From: Lachnospiraceae bacterium
GTDB lineage: Bacteria; Bacillota; Clostridia; Lachnospirales; Lachnospiraceae
Reading direction: 5' to 3'
Length of the DNA: 34,621 nucleotides
NCBI GenBank assembly: GCA_029071325.1
Contig: JAIEAP010000005.1
Location: forward strand, 1 to 34,621
How positions within the stretch are numbered: the first letter of the stretch is position 1; each line of letters begins with the position of its first letter. Position numbers and translations under genes: made by a program. Below are positions 33,356-34,621 of this stretch, piece by piece. The notes under the pieces are model-generated. The model had not been told where the DNA came from. It saw nothing but the letters and a program-made list of their open reading frames with translations, and ran no database searches.

Positions 33356-34621
33356 TTACTCCGCAATGTCAGTATTCATAGCTGTATTCATATCTTCTGT
33401 CTTCTGTTCAGCATTGTCATGCGTAACTTCGCCAGCTACAATTGCCTTACCCATATTTTCTGCCGGGTTCCAATAACGTGACATAGTAGCAATCAACGGC
33501 TGTGTAATAGAGGTATCCTTCATAACATTAGTTACTGCAGTTGCGATATCGTCCTCTACAGCAATGTTAACGTTAGACGGAAGTATGCTCCGCATCTCAT
33601 AATGAGCCAACTGCGCTTCCTCACTTGCTAAGTATGCTGCCAATGACATAGCAACCTGCATATTCTCAGTATTGGCATTCACACCAAGTGCCTTAGAGCC
33701 CATGAAAGACTTCAACTGAACTTCGTTGCCATCGATGGTTGCCTTCGGAAGTGCTGCAACACCCATGTTGTCTCCAAGGATTTCTCTCACTGCTTCAGCG
33801 TTCCAAGATCCAGAAAAGAATGCGCTGGCTCCATTAGACAAAATTGATGGTTCACCCTTCTCATCATTTACAAAGTTAGGATTTGCAGCCAAATCTACCA
33901 GATAGTTAGTAACAGCAACTGCCTTTTCCCCGCCAAAATCAATACCTGCAGCTTCATCAGTACCATCACCATACAATGTACAGCCATTTGCTACATAGAA
34001 TGCCTGAATATACCATGAGTTTCCAAGCGGGAAGGAAACCTTGCCCTTCTCCAGCATGGTATCAAGGCTCTTGATATCATCCTCTGTGAACACGCTCTTG
34101 TCATAGTACATAAACCAAGTATTCGAAGTATACGGCAGACCATACACAGCATCCTGATATGTAACAGAATTAACAATACTGTCAGAGTTGGTAGTGGTCA
34201 CATAACCAAGATAATCTCCACCAAGCTTTGCTAATGCTTCTGCAGCTACCAATTCAGGAATATGATCATTCGCCATCATGAAGACATCTGCTGCGTTCTC
34301 AACGTCCTGTGTAACAAGTTCTTTAGCTTTGTCCTCACCACACACACCATATGTAAAGGTAATGTCCCAGTTCGGATGGGCTGCGTTGAACGCGTCACAC
34401 TGTGCCTGCAGCCAGCCGCTGTCCTGATCTTCCTGCGGAGACCATACAGTGATCGTACCTGCCCAAGCTTCCTCTTCAACATCGCCGCCGTTATTGCCGT
34501 CGTTTGCTGACTCAGTAGTCGGAGTCTTGTTGTCGTTGCTACCCTGATTGTCCTGGCTGTCATCATTGCCGCATCCAATCATGGAAACAGCCATTGCAGC
34601 TACAAGAAACAATGATAATGC
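33356..34621 (-). CDS. malE: Maltodextrin-binding lipoprotein, MalE-type (N-terminus outside window)
   Basis: A class I sugar-binding lipoprotein that delivers maltodextrins to MalFG. The frame stays open to the right edge (ALSLFLVAAMAVSMIGCGN), so the true start is just beyond 34621 and a TTG at 34612 is inside the signal peptide. Lipobox MIGC, an acidic Asn/Ser linker, then the binding domain (TITVWSPQEDQDSGWLQAQ, VFMMANDHIPELV, FFSGSWNAEAVRE). About 420 residues are visible, close to full length. It heads the malEFG-amylase set; its promoter is outside the window. Confidence 0.93.
   Translation of the reverse strand, partial: ALSLFLVAAMAVSMIGCGNDDSQDNQGSNDNKTPTTESANDGNNGGDVEEEAWAGTITVWSPQEDQDSGWLQAQCDAFNAAHPNWDITFTYGVCGEDKAKELVTQDVENAADVFMMANDHIPELVAAEALAKLGGDYLGYVTTTNSDSIVNSVTYQDAVYGLPYTSNTWFMYYDKSVFTEDDIKSLDTMLEKGKVSFPLGNSWYIQAFYVANGCTLYGDGTDEAAGIDFGGEKAVAVTNYLVDLAANPNFVNDEKGEPSILSNGASAFFSGSWNAEAVREILGDNMGVAALPKATIDGNEVQLKSFMGSKALGVNANTENMQVAMSLAAYLASEEAQLAHYEMRSILPSNVNIAVEDDIATAVTNVMKDTSITQPLIATMSRYWNPAENMGKAIVAGEVTHDNAEQKTEDMNTAMNTDIAE

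Overview
The window looks like chromosomal DNA from a Gram-positive Clostridia, most likely a gut Lachnospiraceae. Three things point there: sigma-A style promoters with strong AGGAGG ribosome sites, very Lachnospiraceae-like small families (DUF4317, and probable DUF6106 and DUF6472 proteins), and a MalEFG/GH13 lipoprotein starch locus together with a glycogen debranching enzyme. Nothing looks like a prophage, CRISPR array or large mobile element.

Layout. 1-3420 (minus): ftsH then uvrC; uvrC runs off the left edge. 3496-5392 (plus): pyrG behind a strongly structured leader of about 200 nt. 5432-6852 (minus): a WYL regulator and a YvyF-like zinc-ribbon protein. 6956-10885 (plus): a glycerol-3-phosphate type oxidation operon (two flavoproteins, a DUF1667 Cys protein, GlpP antiterminator) with a leader terminator that GlpP probably controls. 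11073-12165 (minus): murI and a small protein made of two C-x7-C-x7-C-x7-C repeats. 12358-13510: three small conserved proteins and a 143-bp MITE-like inverted-repeat element between convergent genes. 13699-15711 (plus): glycogen debranching enzyme. 15805-19271 (minus): a small membrane-anchored protein, an M24 aminopeptidase P and a DUF4317 protein. 19327-20231 (minus): tRNA-Gly(GCC), a small coiled-coil protein, tRNA-Gly(TCC) and tRNA-Phe(GAA).

20383-29063 (plus) is the most unusual part. A CHASE2-sensor class III adenylate cyclase, a TIM-barrel isomerase-like protein, a GAF/HD-GYP protein with a large insertion in its HD domain, a polytopic membrane protein and a GT2 glycosyltransferase are packed with overlapping or nearly overlapping ends. 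A new promoter then drives a secreted multi-domain protein and a membrane-anchored FecR-domain protein. It reads as an extracellular sensing / cyclic nucleotide / cell-surface module, but its function is inference.

29140-34621 (minus): a maltodextrin locus in the order malE (partial, start beyond the right edge), malF, malG and a secreted GH13 amylase lipoprotein. An intercistronic hairpin after malE and a terminator after malG probably set graded expression.
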